64,000 bases of DNA from Halorientalis sp. LT38 (GTDB lineage: Archaea > Halobacteriota > Halobacteria > Halobacteriales > Haloarculaceae). Below are positions 23,372-31,034 of the stretch, one piece after another. Position 1 is the first letter of the stretch. The number at the start of each line of letters is the position of its first letter. Where the stretch lies: assembly GCF_037031225.1 (NCBI RefSeq), contig NZ_JAYEZN010000002.1, forward strand, positions 1 to 64,000. Reading direction: 5' to 3'. A program made the position numbers and the translations under genes. Under the pieces are notes generated by a model. That model had not been told where the DNA came from. It saw only the letters and a list, made by a program, of their open reading frames with translations, and searched no databases.

Positions 23372-24537
23372 GCACCGTCACCTCCACTGAGGATGGACGC
23401 AGCGTGGACCGACTCGTCGTCGGGGAGTGTCGGCGTGAGCCAGTACGCCACCGCGAACGAAATCGCCGTGATGACACCCATCACGGCGACCGCCGTGGGA
23501 GTGAGCGACTGGATCGGTGCGTTCGGTTGTGGCCGGCCGACCAGCAGGGCCAGTCCCAGCAGCGGGACGAAGATAGCGACCGAGAGGGCCGCGAACGTTC
23601 GCCGATGGCCGCTCGCCGTTACGTGGAAGTTGTACGCGCTGAGCCCGCCCAGGATGCCGGCGAATAGAGCCGAGAGGCCGCGAACGACCGGAAGTTCCAC
23701 CGAGAGGGGGATCACCAGCACCACCGCGATCGCGGTCCCGATGCCCACTAACACCCGGCCGTACAGGAGCGTGGTCCGGTTGATCGCTTCGATGAGCACG
23801 TAGCTAACGGCGAAGACGAGCGCGAACACGACGGGCAACCAGATACTGGCGAGCGTAAAGACGGCGAGCAGCGCGATCGAAACGATCCCGACGCGAAGGC
23901 CGAACCGAGCCCTCACCGATTCGGCGAAGACCATCCCGATGAGCAGCACGACCGCACCGAGTCGCTGTTTGATGAGTGACGGTTCGGGTGGCGTTGAAAC
24001 CGCCGCCCCCTTGAAGGCCGCCACGTCCGCGGTCTGAGAGAACAGCACCGGTGGTGCCATTCCGCCGAGGCGGGCAGCGTTTGCGGGAGTGATGAGCAAA
24101 TAGCCGAGCACCAGGAGTGCTCCGAGAAGCCCCGTGGCGACGAACAGGTCTGTACGACGGCGCTCTGGTTTGAGCTGGTGGTAATTGAACGCCGCCAGTC
24201 CCGGTATGATACTCCCGATGAAGAGGATCGACTGGAACGCCTGATCGGCGACAGCCGTCAGTGTGTACAACATGCCGAGGGGGACGAGCGATCCGACGAC
24301 GATTGCTGCCAGGAGTTCCTGGCGCCCGTAGATGAGCGTTCGATCTTTGAGGACCTGTAACCCCACATACGCGACGGCGAAACTCAAAACGAAGATCGGG
24401 AGCATCACCACGTTTTTCAGGGTATAGACGGCGATGACGCTCACCGTGATGGCCCCCCCGAGCCGGTATCCGTACCACTGCGTGAGCGTTGCGACAGACA
24501 GGAGGCCGAGAACGATTAACAATCCAGCAACGAGCAT
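23368..24537 (-). CDS. capC: CapC/PgsC-like polytopic membrane protein, internally duplicated
   Basis: 389 residues with about ten membrane segments. Two halves of similar layout can be seen: the first ends near FNYHQLKPERRRTDLFVA, the second near YNFHVTASGHRRTFAALS. Each half has an N-terminal hydrophobic pair, a TLIYGR or TTLLYGR motif, and the Y/F-N-x-H loop. Bacterial PgsC is about 150 residues and matches one half. PgsC forms the membrane part of the poly-gamma-glutamate synthase with CapB. I chose the ATG at 24537 (MLVAGLLIVLGLL); a TATA-like AATAAAAAG lies about 28 nt upstream (24561-24569), fitting a leaderless transcript. The stop overlaps the capB start. Confidence 0.82.
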   Translation of the reverse strand: MLVAGLLIVLGLLSVATLTQWYGYRLGGAITVSVIAVYTLKNVVMLPIFVLSFAVAYVGLQVLKDRTLIYGRQELLAAIVVGSLVPLGMLYTLTAVADQAFQSILFIGSIIPGLAAFNYHQLKPERRRTDLFVATGLLGALLVLGYLLITPANAARLGGMAPPVLFSQTADVAAFKGAAVSTPPEPSLIKQRLGAVVLLIGMVFAESVRARFGLRVGIVSIALLAVFTLASIWLPVVFALVFAVSYVLIEAINRTTLLYGRVLVGIGTAIAVVLVIPLSVELPVVRGLSALFAGILGGLSAYNFHVTASGHRRTFAALSVAIFVPLLGLALLVGRPQPNAPIQSLTPTAVAVMGVITAISFAVAYWLTPTLPDDESVHAASILSGGDGA

Positions 24538-24560
24538 ACTACGAAAGATGTGCAACTGGC

Positions 24561-24569
24561 AATAAAAAG
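24561..24569 (-). promoter_or_regulatory. TATA-like box of the capCBA operon
   Basis: On the minus strand it reads CTTTTTATT, centred 28 nt upstream of the capC ATG. The spacing is that expected for a leaderless haloarchaeal transcript. Confidence 0.5.
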
Positions 24570-24908
24570 TCTCGTATATGAGGCCTCCTATTTATTCCAT
24601 TGCTTTAATAACAATGAACATATACTTTCGGCGGAGCGCGGCGGCTGCGTGGTTACACTCTCCGGCGTCCCGGAACCGCTCCAGATCAGTTGCCTGCATA
24701 CCACGAACGCTCGTCTCGAGAGCGGTCTGCAGCGGTCCCCGCTCGTCGATCCGAGCGAACCCACAGATTGCAGGCCCGCGAAACCCACGGTAGACTCACT
24801 TCCACAGACGCCAGTTCCGTATATCAGCATACGGTTTATGTTTCGAGGTTCGGCAGTATCGTGCCCTAGACACCCGGATTCCGTCGAATTCGGTAATTTC
24901 GTAGATAG

Positions 24909-24932
24909 TCGTGATTACTCCGATAATCACGA
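24909..24932. other. dif/att-like inverted repeat upstream of the tyrosine recombinase gene
   Basis: Perfect 9-bp arms TCGTGATTA and TAATCACGA flank a 6-bp centre CTCCGA. The architecture (two inverted arms around a 6-bp crossover region, with ATTA/TAAT at the inner ends) is that of Xer dif sites. It lies 121 bp ahead of the recombinase ATG. It could instead be an operator for the recombinase gene. Confidence 0.45.
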
Positions 24933-25052
24933 GCAGATTGAAGTGGGAGCGCGCCGTCGGGTGAGCACGAATGCTGGATCGAGTCGTTGCGGCCGCTTCC
25001 CCCGGGGTTTGCGCGCCGAGAGCTGCCGCGCCGGAGCGCGGAGGGGAGACGG

Positions 25053-26267
25053 ATGGCTGAGCGCGCGCGGTCGACGCCGCTGGCCCAGACCTTCGAGCGC
25101 TACCTCCAGGACAAGGGGAAGGGACGGGGCGGCGACGGCGGGAACTACCGCCGGAACGCGGCCCGTGAACTGGCGCGATTCGCCGAGTGGGCCGCCGGTG
25201 ACCGGGGCGGAGACGACTGGTCCGGGATCGAGGCCGCCGACCAACCGACGTTCGCTGACCTCGACGAGCGAGTCTTCCGGGCGTACGCCCGCCACCTCGC
25301 CGGCGACCGCGGCCTCAAGGAGAACACGGTGCAGACGTACTACGCTTACGTCTCGGCGTGGTGTGGGTGGTGCGTCAACGAGGGCTATCTGGCGGCCCAC
25401 TACGCCCAGCGGGCGAGCGCGACGGCGCCGCTACCCGAGGACGACGGGCGCAAGCCCGGCGATCAGCAGGCCTGGACCACCGAGCAGCGCCACGCGATCA
25501 CCCGGCACGTCGACGACCGCGCCCGGGAAGCCATCGAGGCGTTCACGACGCTTCCGGCGGACGGCGACCCCCGAGAGAAGCAGCGAGCGCGGTACAACGC
25601 GCTGAAAGCCGCGCGCGATCGTGCCCTGGTCGTCGTCCTCGCCTACACCGCCGTCCGGGTCGGCGAACTGCTGCGGGACCCGGACGATCCCCGCCGGCGG
25701 GGCGTCCGGTGGGGCGAGCTCGACCTCGACGACGGGAGCATGGACGTCTACCGGAAGAAACAGCGGTGGGACGCCGCCAGCCTCCCAGACCCGGTGATCG
25801 GGCCGCTCCGGAGCTATCGCCGACTGCTGGACCCGCCGTCAGACAGATGGCCGGTGTTCCCAACCTTCGACCGACGGACGCTCGCAGACCGTTTGCAGAC
25901 GGCGTTCGCGGACCGCGGACTGACGTCCGACGAGATCGAAAATCGGCGCGAGGGAGCCGTTCGCGACCTTCTGCTGGCGATCGAGGCGGACGTCCGGCCA
26001 CCCTCGCTGACCACGGACGGGGCGCGATCCGTCCTGCAACGCCTCACGGCGGCCGCCGACGTCGACGTGGCGCACCCGAAGCACGACTACCTCGCCCCGC
26101 ACGGCGGCCGGCGCGGGATGGGCGAGGTCCTCGTCCGCGCGTTCGGGTACACCGTCGCCGCCCGGTATCTGGACAACTCCGAGGAGATGGTCCGGGAGCG
26201 CTACTCCCACATCGAGGCCGGCGAGTTGGGCGACGTCGCCACCGAGGCGCTCGAGGAGATCGACTGA
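25053..26267 (+). CDS. Tyrosine recombinase / integrase (XerC/D-like)
   Basis: 404 residues. The N-terminal 130 form a core-binding domain (TFERYLQDKGKG, YARHLAGDRGLKENTVQTYY). The catalytic domain shows Arg202 in TAVRVGELLRDP, a Lys in DVYRKKQRWD, His350-x-x-Arg353 in PHGGRRGMGE, and the nucleophile Tyr384 in RERYSHIEAGE. It catalyses site-specific recombination. Bounded by a dif-like repeat upstream and the 13-bp array plus parA downstream, it may resolve replicon dimers rather than integrate a virus; no tRNA att site is seen. The ATG at 25053 (MAERARSTPLAQTFERY) is chosen because residues upstream look non-coding. Confidence 0.9.
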   Translation: MAERARSTPLAQTFERYLQDKGKGRGGDGGNYRRNAARELARFAEWAAGDRGGDDWSGIEAADQPTFADLDERVFRAYARHLAGDRGLKENTVQTYYAYVSAWCGWCVNEGYLAAHYAQRASATAPLPEDDGRKPGDQQAWTTEQRHAITRHVDDRAREAIEAFTTLPADGDPREKQRARYNALKAARDRALVVVLAYTAVRVGELLRDPDDPRRRGVRWGELDLDDGSMDVYRKKQRWDAASLPDPVIGPLRSYRRLLDPPSDRWPVFPTFDRRTLADRLQTAFADRGLTSDEIENRREGAVRDLLLAIEADVRPPSLTTDGARSVLQRLTAAADVDVAHPKHDYLAPHGGRRGMGEVLVRAFGYTVAARYLDNSEEMVRERYSHIEAGELGDVATEALEEID

Positions 26268-26304
26268 CGGCCCGCGGTCCCAGGCCCCGATCGGCGCGCC
26301 GATA

Positions 26305-26642
26305 TTCTAGCTGAGCCAACCAGCTGAGCCAGCTGGCTAAGTTAGCTGAGTTAGCTAGTCAACCCACCGGTCAGATCGACGCAGCCAGCCAACTGGGCCA
26401 CCGAGCCCGCTCAGCCGGCCGAGCCCACTGACCCAGTCACCTGGCTGCCCCAGCGGTCCGAGCCATCTGGCTCGAACAGCTAACCCAGCCATCTGGCGAG
26501 CCCATCTGGACTGCCCAACTTGCTCACCCAGCTAACTAGGCCAGCTAGCTGAGCCAGTTGGCTTAGCCAGCTAAGTTAGCCAGCGAAGTAAGCCAGCTAA
26601 GTCTGCCAGCCAGACCAGTTAACTGAGTCAGCTGGATAGGTC
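26305..26642. repeat. Array of 26 contiguous 13-bp units: candidate centromere
   Basis: The 338 bp divide without insertion or deletion into 26 units of 13 bp, for example AGCCAGCTAAGTT (26565-26577), AGCCAGCGAAGTA (26578-26590), AGCCAGCTAAGTC (26591-26603), GAACAGCTAACCC (26474-26486) and AACCAGCTGAGCC (26318-26330). Units are degenerate but keep an AGC/CAGCT-like core and often an AG or GG at the start. The array fills the gap between the recombinase stop and the parA promoter. The placement is that of a plasmid partition centromere with autoregulatory function, which tandem binding by a ribbon-helix-helix protein would explain. Confidence 0.8.
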
Positions 26643-26653
26643 GTCTGACTTAC

Positions 26654-26663
26654 CTTTAAGTAG
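26654..26663 (+). promoter_or_regulatory. TATA-like box of parA
   Basis: CTTTAAGTAG is centred 28 nt before the parA ATG at 26686 and starts 12 bp after the last full unit of the 13-bp array. A protein filling the array would stand next to TBP/TFB. Confidence 0.5.
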
Positions 26664-26685
26664 CTCCCCGCGTGAATCGACGTAT

Positions 26686-27525
26686 ATGCTCTCTTACACG
26701 GTCTATAGCGAAGCGGGGGGCGTCGGAAAGACGACGCTCGCGGCGAACCTCGCGAAAGCCGAAGCACGAGCGGGCCGGGACGTCCTCGTCATCGACTTCG
26801 ACACCCAGGAGGCGTCGCTGTCCTACCTGCTCGACGTGGACGAAAACCGCAGTAACAAGGAGGCTGACAGCCTGCTGCGGCACATGATCGACCGGCCACG
26901 AGGCCCGTTCGAGGATCTCGTGGAGACGAGCGAAGGGATCGACGTCGTCCCGGCGCACAACATCCTCGAGTACGCCTCGAAACACCTCCAGCGTCGGGCG
27001 GAAGAGGCCGCCGACTTCGGGGAATCGTTCAACCCGAACAAACAGCTGCTTCGGGTCCTCAAGGACGCCGGCGTCGCCGAGAAATACGACACGCTCATCA
27101 TCGATCCGCCGGCCAGCCCCGACATCAAGCTGCACAACGCGATTCACGCCACGCGACACCTGGTGATCCCCTTCGAGCCCAGCGGGAAGGGGTACGAGTC
27201 GGTCCAGGGACTCGACGACATCGTCGCCGGACTCGAGAACAACCTGGACATCGAGGTCGGCGTCCTGGCGATCGTGCCCAACCGATTCGAGGGGCTCAAC
27301 ACCCAGAAGGAGTTCCTGGCGGAGATCGAAGCCGAGGGCTGGGAGGTGCCAGTGACCTTCCGCAAGCGGTCCTCGCTGCTCGAAGGGTGCTGGAACGAGC
27401 AATGTACCGCATATCGCTATATCGAGGAATTCCGCGATCGCGACCGGGAGCACGAACTGGAGACGCTGGAGAAGTTCGACGAGCTCGCGGCCTACATCCG
27501 CCGACAGGCGGAGGTGCCGGCATGA
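26686..27525 (+). CDS. parA: ParA-family partition ATPase
   Basis: 279 residues. Deviant Walker A at 9-17 (EAGGVGKTT), Walker A' DFDTQEASLSYLL, and Walker B LIIDPPASPD are all present. It is a small ParA without an N-terminal DNA-binding domain (type Ib-like); such ATPases segregate plasmids or secondary chromosomes by a diffusion-ratchet on the nucleoid. The C-terminus (EELETLEKFDELAAYIRRQ-like helix) is charged. The start ATG lies 28 nt from a TATA-like box. The stop overlaps the start of the next gene (ATGA), as in classic parAB operons. Haloarchaeal genomes also use ParA-like proteins for cell positioning (MinD/ParA-like), so the role is inferred from context. Confidence 0.9.
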   Translation: MLSYTVYSEAGGVGKTTLAANLAKAEARAGRDVLVIDFDTQEASLSYLLDVDENRSNKEADSLLRHMIDRPRGPFEDLVETSEGIDVVPAHNILEYASKHLQRRAEEAADFGESFNPNKQLLRVLKDAGVAEKYDTLIIDPPASPDIKLHNAIHATRHLVIPFEPSGKGYESVQGLDDIVAGLENNLDIEVGVLAIVPNRFEGLNTQKEFLAEIEAEGWEVPVTFRKRSSLLEGCWNEQCTAYRYIEEFRDRDREHELETLEKFDELAAYIRRQAEVPA

Positions 27526-28013
27526 AGCAGGGCTCGACCGACGATCCGTTCGCGGACGACGCGGAGACGAATCGGGATACGGAGACGAAACCGGCAGACG
27601 AGGAGGGGGCGGCGCGGTCGGAGGCGGAGGAAACGGATCGATCTGAGGCGGCAGCGGCGGAGACGGCAGCGGATTCGGCGTCGTCGCGAGAAGCGACGGC
27701 TACAGAGGCGAGCACCGACGAATCGACCGATTCCGGCGTTGACAGCGGCTCCGTCGGCAAGTCCGCCGGGCGGTCGCTCCCGTACATCTACAAGCGCGAC
27801 GCGGTCAAGGAGGGGCGGTCCCAGCGGCCGGTCTACCTCCGCGAGTACAACGAGGAGCGGATCGTCCAACTGGTCGACGACGTCGAGGAACTCCTGGCGA
27901 CGGAGGTCACCAAGACCGACGTGCTCGAGGCCGCCATGGAGACGGCCATCGAGAACCCGGAGCTCGTCGTCGAGACGCTCAAGACGGAGCGGTACGGCTA
28001 CGACTGGGAGTGA
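27522..28013 (+). CDS. ParA partner with C-terminal ribbon-helix-helix-like domain (centromere-binding candidate)
   Basis: 163 residues. The first 85 are disordered, Glu/Asp/Ala/Ser/Thr-rich. Residues 87-163 start SLPYIYKRDAVKEGRSQ and continue with a strand (RPVYLREYN) and two helices (EERIVQLVDDVEELLATEV and TKTDVLEAAMETAIENPEL), the order of ribbon-helix-helix DNA-binding proteins such as ParG or omega. In those systems an RHH protein binds tandem repeats ahead of parA. The ATG overlaps the parA stop. The disordered N-terminus could contact ParA, as the flexible tails of ParG do. Alternative: an unrelated regulator of the parA operon. Confidence 0.72.
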   Translation: MKQGSTDDPFADDAETNRDTETKPADEEGAARSEAEETDRSEAAAAETAADSASSREATATEASTDESTDSGVDSGSVGKSAGRSLPYIYKRDAVKEGRSQRPVYLREYNEERIVQLVDDVEELLATEVTKTDVLEAAMETAIENPELVVETLKTERYGYDWE

Positions 28014-28049
28014 CCGGGCGCGAGCGCCCGGCCGACGGTCACCGCCCGG

Positions 28050-28181
28050 TCACTCGAGTTCGACCGTCGGCGGGTCGCCGTTCCAGCCGTAGGAGAAGAC
28101 GACGAAGAGCACGGTCAACAGTCCGATCCCCGCGAGTCCGAGTCCGAACAGTTTGGTGAGCGTCCTGAGCACACGCGTCAC
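28050..28181 (-). CDS. 43-residue single-span membrane protein
   Basis: Reads MTRVLRTLTKLFGLGLAGI, then a hydrophobic stretch LLTVLFVVFSYGW, ending NGDPPTVELE. The GTG start (28179-28181) overlaps the TGA of the upstream HalOD1 gene (28178-28180), a GTGA coupling that supports it being real. One membrane segment with a basic N-terminus suggests the N-terminus is inside. Function unknown. It and the HalOD1 gene converge on the parA operon, with 36 bp between stops. Confidence 0.6.
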   Translation of the reverse strand: MTRVLRTLTKLFGLGLAGIGLLTVLFVVFSYGWNGDPPTVELE

Positions 28182-28534
28182 CTCGGGTGAGGCGAATAAG
28201 TACTTTCAGGTCCAGGCTGCCGGGTGTCCCGGACCTCGATCGCACCGTCGGCCCGGACCGTCACCGCGTACGTCCAGATGCCGAAGGAGAGCGACGCGCC
28301 AGCCGCGGCCCGTCCCCGGCCCGAGGGCGCGAACAGGTCGTCCAAGGCCGCGGGGTCGACGCGGTCGAACAGCGCCCGCTCGGCGACCGTGACGTCGACG
28401 TCCGCAACGTCGGCGAGCGCGTGCGTGAGCGTGGTCCGCAACCGCACACCTCGCCCGTGCTCGTGCCTGACGTGGTACACGTTCTGGGTGCGTTGCCCGA
28501 CCGGCCGGCCCGCGTTCGTCGGCTGCCGTCTCAT
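28178..28534 (-). CDS. HalOD1 output-domain protein
   Basis: 118 residues. After an Arg-rich start, GVRLRTTLTHALADVADVDVT, LFDRVDPAALDDLFAPSG, and LSFGIWTYAVTVRADGAIEV follow the HalOD1 pattern (helix, short beta elements, final V-x-x-x-G-x-I-x-V strand). The protein is closely related to the HalOD1 gene at 31035, sharing TTTLAHAVADV-like and LFAP motifs. It forms a coupled pair with the tiny membrane protein downstream, which may tether it or sense a signal; inference. Confidence 0.82.
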   Translation of the reverse strand: MRRQPTNAGRPVGQRTQNVYHVRHEHGRGVRLRTTLTHALADVADVDVTVAERALFDRVDPAALDDLFAPSGRGRAAAGASLSFGIWTYAVTVRADGAIEVRDTRQPGPESTYSPHPR

Positions 28535-28762
28535 CGTCTGTTAGTTGCACGATATACGACGTTCGCTGATAACGATTCGGGTTCGATTCGGAGTCGGGAG
28601 TCTCGCGGGGCTGTAGCGGCCTGCGTGACGGGAAGGGAGCCCAGTCGTGATACCGGGTTACAGAGAGGTCTGAAGAGCTACCGGGTATCCGAAAGGAAGC
28701 GGAAGCGCGTCACGGTCGTCGCTGCGGTCGGGTCGGTCACGGCACGGTCGATCGGGTGGGTC

Positions 28763-29020
28763 CTACATCTTCGGCGGCAGTTCGTCCGAGGTTTCGGGCG
28801 CGCGCTCGTCGATCGTCCTCGGTCCCAGTCGGTCGAGTTCCGCTTCGAGCGCTTCGATCCGGCGGTCGATGCGGTCCTCGACGCGCTGTAGTTGCCCGGC
28901 CAGGCGTTCCAGTCCGTCGACGGTCGCTCGCTGGCGGTCTCCGGACGAACAGCACCACCGGAGGTGGCGATCGAGTCGATCGTACGAGAGCGTCGTGTAA
29001 CACTCGGGACAGCGTGGCAT
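28763..29020 (-). CDS. CxxC...HxxxxCC zinc-finger plus coiled-coil protein
   Basis: 85 residues. MPRCPECYTTLSYDRLDRHLRWCC provides two N-terminal cysteines, a histidine and a terminal cysteine pair, so a small C2HC-type zinc finger. A coiled coil of about 35 residues follows (LAGQLQRVEDRIDRRIEAL). A paralogue of the same build is at 43552-43800. DNA or RNA binding is possible; there is no direct evidence. ATG at 29020. Confidence 0.7.
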   Translation of the reverse strand: MPRCPECYTTLSYDRLDRHLRWCCSSGDRQRATVDGLERLAGQLQRVEDRIDRRIEALEAELDRLGPRTIDERAPETSDELPPKM

Positions 29021-29185
29021 ATACTACTACGAAATATCCCACCTGCGACCTTCATCGTTGGCCCGAATCCTTTAGGATCGGAGCGCGAGGATGGCGGGAA
29101 ACCGCCTCCCGGCCTCGGGTTTTATCTGCCGCTTCGTGGTACCCCTATGCGGTCGGTCACCGCCGCTTCGAGACCGACGACAACC

Positions 29186-29989
29186 ATGAGCTATCAGGGA
29201 GACGACCCGAACAGACGACGGCAGCGACAGCAAACCGGAACGCCGCGCCAGCAGCCTCAGTCGAGCGGACAGCAGTTGCCGCAGTCGGGCGGACAGCAGC
29301 CGCCGCAGTCGGGCGGCTCACAGCAACCGCCCGCCGGACAGCCGTCGGCACAGCAACAGCCCACCCAGCAGCCCCCAGCCCAGGGGTACCAGCAGGGACG
29401 ACAGGGACAGCAACCGACCGGATACCAGCAACAGCAAGGCACACAACCCCAGCCGAGAACCGGCCAGTTCGGTGCCCAGGGAGCGGGTGCCGGCCACCCG
29501 CAGATGCCCGGGCAGGGCGGGCCGCAGCCGCCACAGGCCAGGGGCCGGCGTGCACGGCTGAGTCCGGCGACTGTCGAGGAGGTCGTCAGCACCGACGTCG
29601 TCACCGCCCAGCGCGACACGCCCGTCTCCACGGTCGCGGCGTCGATGGAGAAACACGACGTGGGGTGCGTCGTGGTCGTCGAGGACGACGGCGAGACGCC
29701 GGTCGGCGTCATCACCGACCGCAAGATCGCGCTCGCGATCGAGTCGACCCCGGACATCGGGAAGCGGCCTGCGGAGGAACTCGTCTCCGGTGACCTGCTC
29801 GTCGGCACGATGGAGATGACGGTGTTCGAGGCGCTCGACAAACTGTCGGAAGCCAGCGTGCGCCGGCTCCCGGTCGTCGACGAGGGTGGCTCGCTCGCCG
29901 GGATCGTCACGCTCGACGACCTGATCGTCGTCTTCGGCCGTGGCCTCGGCGACGTCGCCGAGATCATCGCGACCCAGACGATGCAGTAG
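29186..29989 (+). CDS. CBS-pair protein with glutamine-rich N-terminus
   Basis: 267 residues. The first 125 are a low-complexity Gln/Pro/Gly region without hydrophobic core (GQQLPQSGGQQPPQSGG type). Residues 130-265 hold two CBS motifs (EEVVSTDVVTAQRDTPVSTV ... GVITDRKIALAI; VFEALDKLSEASVRRLPVVD ... GIVTLDDLIVVF), which bind adenine nucleotides or act as energy sensors. The Q-rich tail is shared in style with the 31655, 32955, 39165 and 40286 products. The ATG at 29186 (MSYQGDDPNRRRQ) fits the start pattern MSQ/MSY of the group. Confidence 0.88.
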   Translation: MSYQGDDPNRRRQRQQTGTPRQQPQSSGQQLPQSGGQQPPQSGGSQQPPAGQPSAQQQPTQQPPAQGYQQGRQGQQPTGYQQQQGTQPQPRTGQFGAQGAGAGHPQMPGQGGPQPPQARGRRARLSPATVEEVVSTDVVTAQRDTPVSTVAASMEKHDVGCVVVVEDDGETPVGVITDRKIALAIESTPDIGKRPAEELVSGDLLVGTMEMTVFEALDKLSEASVRRLPVVDEGGSLAGIVTLDDLIVVFGRGLGDVAEIIATQTMQ

Positions 29990-30265
29990 CCCCGACGCGT
30001 CGGGGCTGCGATCACGGGTGCCCCCTCGAGCGTTCCTCGCCAGCCCCGCCCATACCCCGCCCGCTCGGCGGCCGGTCGTGGCCAATCGGTTGCTGGATAG
30101 TTGCGAACTGGGTAGAACTGCCTGCGTTTCGAACTCGGATCGTTGCCGTTCTTTACAGCTGTACGTTCGTAATCCATCCGGCCCGGAGCGCCCGGTCCAG
30201 GGTTGCGTTCGCGGCTTGCGAGTGCAGGCAGCAACCATTCGAGGGCACCGACGTTTGCTCTGACG

Positions 30266-30508
30266 ATGGCGACAGAGATCACGGCCGAAGACGAAGGGAA
30301 AGCAGTCGTTCGCGGGAACGAGACAGTCGGGCGCGTCGTCGACGTGAGCCAGGGAACGGCCTACGTCGACCCCAACCCGGACCTCACGGAGACCATCAGG
30401 TCGAAGCTGGGGTGGGGCGACCGGAACGAGGCAGACGGATACCCGCTCCAGGAGGCGAGCATCGAGTCGGTGACGGACGACGAGGTCCGCCTCCGGGCAG
30501 GGAACTGA
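30266..30508 (+). CDS. PRC-barrel-like small protein
   Basis: 80 residues. The build EITAEDEGKAVVRGNETVGRVVDV, TAYVDPNPDLTETIRSKLGW, and QEASIESVTDDEVRLRAG fits a haloarchaeal PRC-barrel-like family. A second copy with a long acidic tail is at 34141-34587; both contain the G-K-x-V-V-x-x-x-x-x-x-G-x-V and Y-V-x-P-x-P patterns. PRC barrels often bind RNA or act in assembly. ATG at 30266. Confidence 0.75.
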   Translation: MATEITAEDEGKAVVRGNETVGRVVDVSQGTAYVDPNPDLTETIRSKLGWGDRNEADGYPLQEASIESVTDDEVRLRAGN

Positions 30509-30544
30509 ACCCGGGCGCCGACGTCCCCGCCAGCTGGCGACGAC

Positions 30545-30805
30545 TCACTCCTCCCAGACGAGTTCGAGAGACAGTGACGCCGTACAGCCCGGATCCTCCA
30601 GTTGCTGGTCCTCGGCGGTCTCCGTCCTGTCGGCGTCGAGATGGCCCGGACAGTGACCGGTCTCGACGATCTGGTGGAGCGAGACCGTCGAGCCACACGA
30701 CGGGCAGTCGACGACGTACCCCTCGTCGGTCTCGTGGAGGGCGTCGGGGCCGAGTTCCATCCTCGCTGCGTTCGCACCGCCGTCGGTCGCCGAGTCGTCG
30801 GACAT
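30545..30805 (-). CDS. Small zinc-ribbon-type protein
   Basis: 86 residues. CPSCGSTVSLHQIVETGHCPGH in the middle gives a C-x2-C pair, two histidines and a further cysteine, so a zinc-binding fold is likely. The N-terminus is acidic and unstructured; a final Cys occurs near DPGCTASLSLE. No recognised function. It is convergent with the PRC-barrel gene and divergent from the HalOD1 gene at 31035. Confidence 0.65.
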   Translation of the reverse strand: MSDDSATDGGANAARMELGPDALHETDEGYVVDCPSCGSTVSLHQIVETGHCPGHLDADRTETAEDQQLEDPGCTASLSLELVWEE

Positions 30806-31034
30806 GAACGGGTCAGGTGTCGGGACGAACGCGGGTAAACCTGTCCCAGCGGGGGGGCGTTCCGGCGGGATCGAAGCAGCCGGTTACGCTTTCTAGGTCG
30901 GGGTTACGCACGGGTATCACCGAGTGGTCGTCGCGTCGTGATTTTCGCGGTCCGCAGGGGTCGTCGACCCCGACCGGGGGTCGTAAGGGGAGAAAAACTT
31001 TTGGTAACGCTACTGTAACGGGTCTACGAGATAG

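Larger units (their letters stand above)
24538..25052. other. AT-rich intergenic region between capC and the recombinase gene
   Basis: About 515 bp, divergent. It holds the capC promoter, a patch of low GC (24545-24625 and 24890-24935) and the 24-bp dif-like inverted repeat at 24909-24932. No protein-coding gene recognised. The lower GC could mark a transfer boundary. Confidence 0.5.

Noticed and set aside
24538-25052. tRNA gene as integration site of the recombinase
   Set aside because: No cloverleaf or GGTTCGAATC-like T-arm could be found on either side; the recombinase looks like a resident Xer-type enzyme.
26305-26642. CRISPR or IS-related repeat
   Set aside because: Unit is 13 bp with no spacers; no transposase or terminal repeats nearby.
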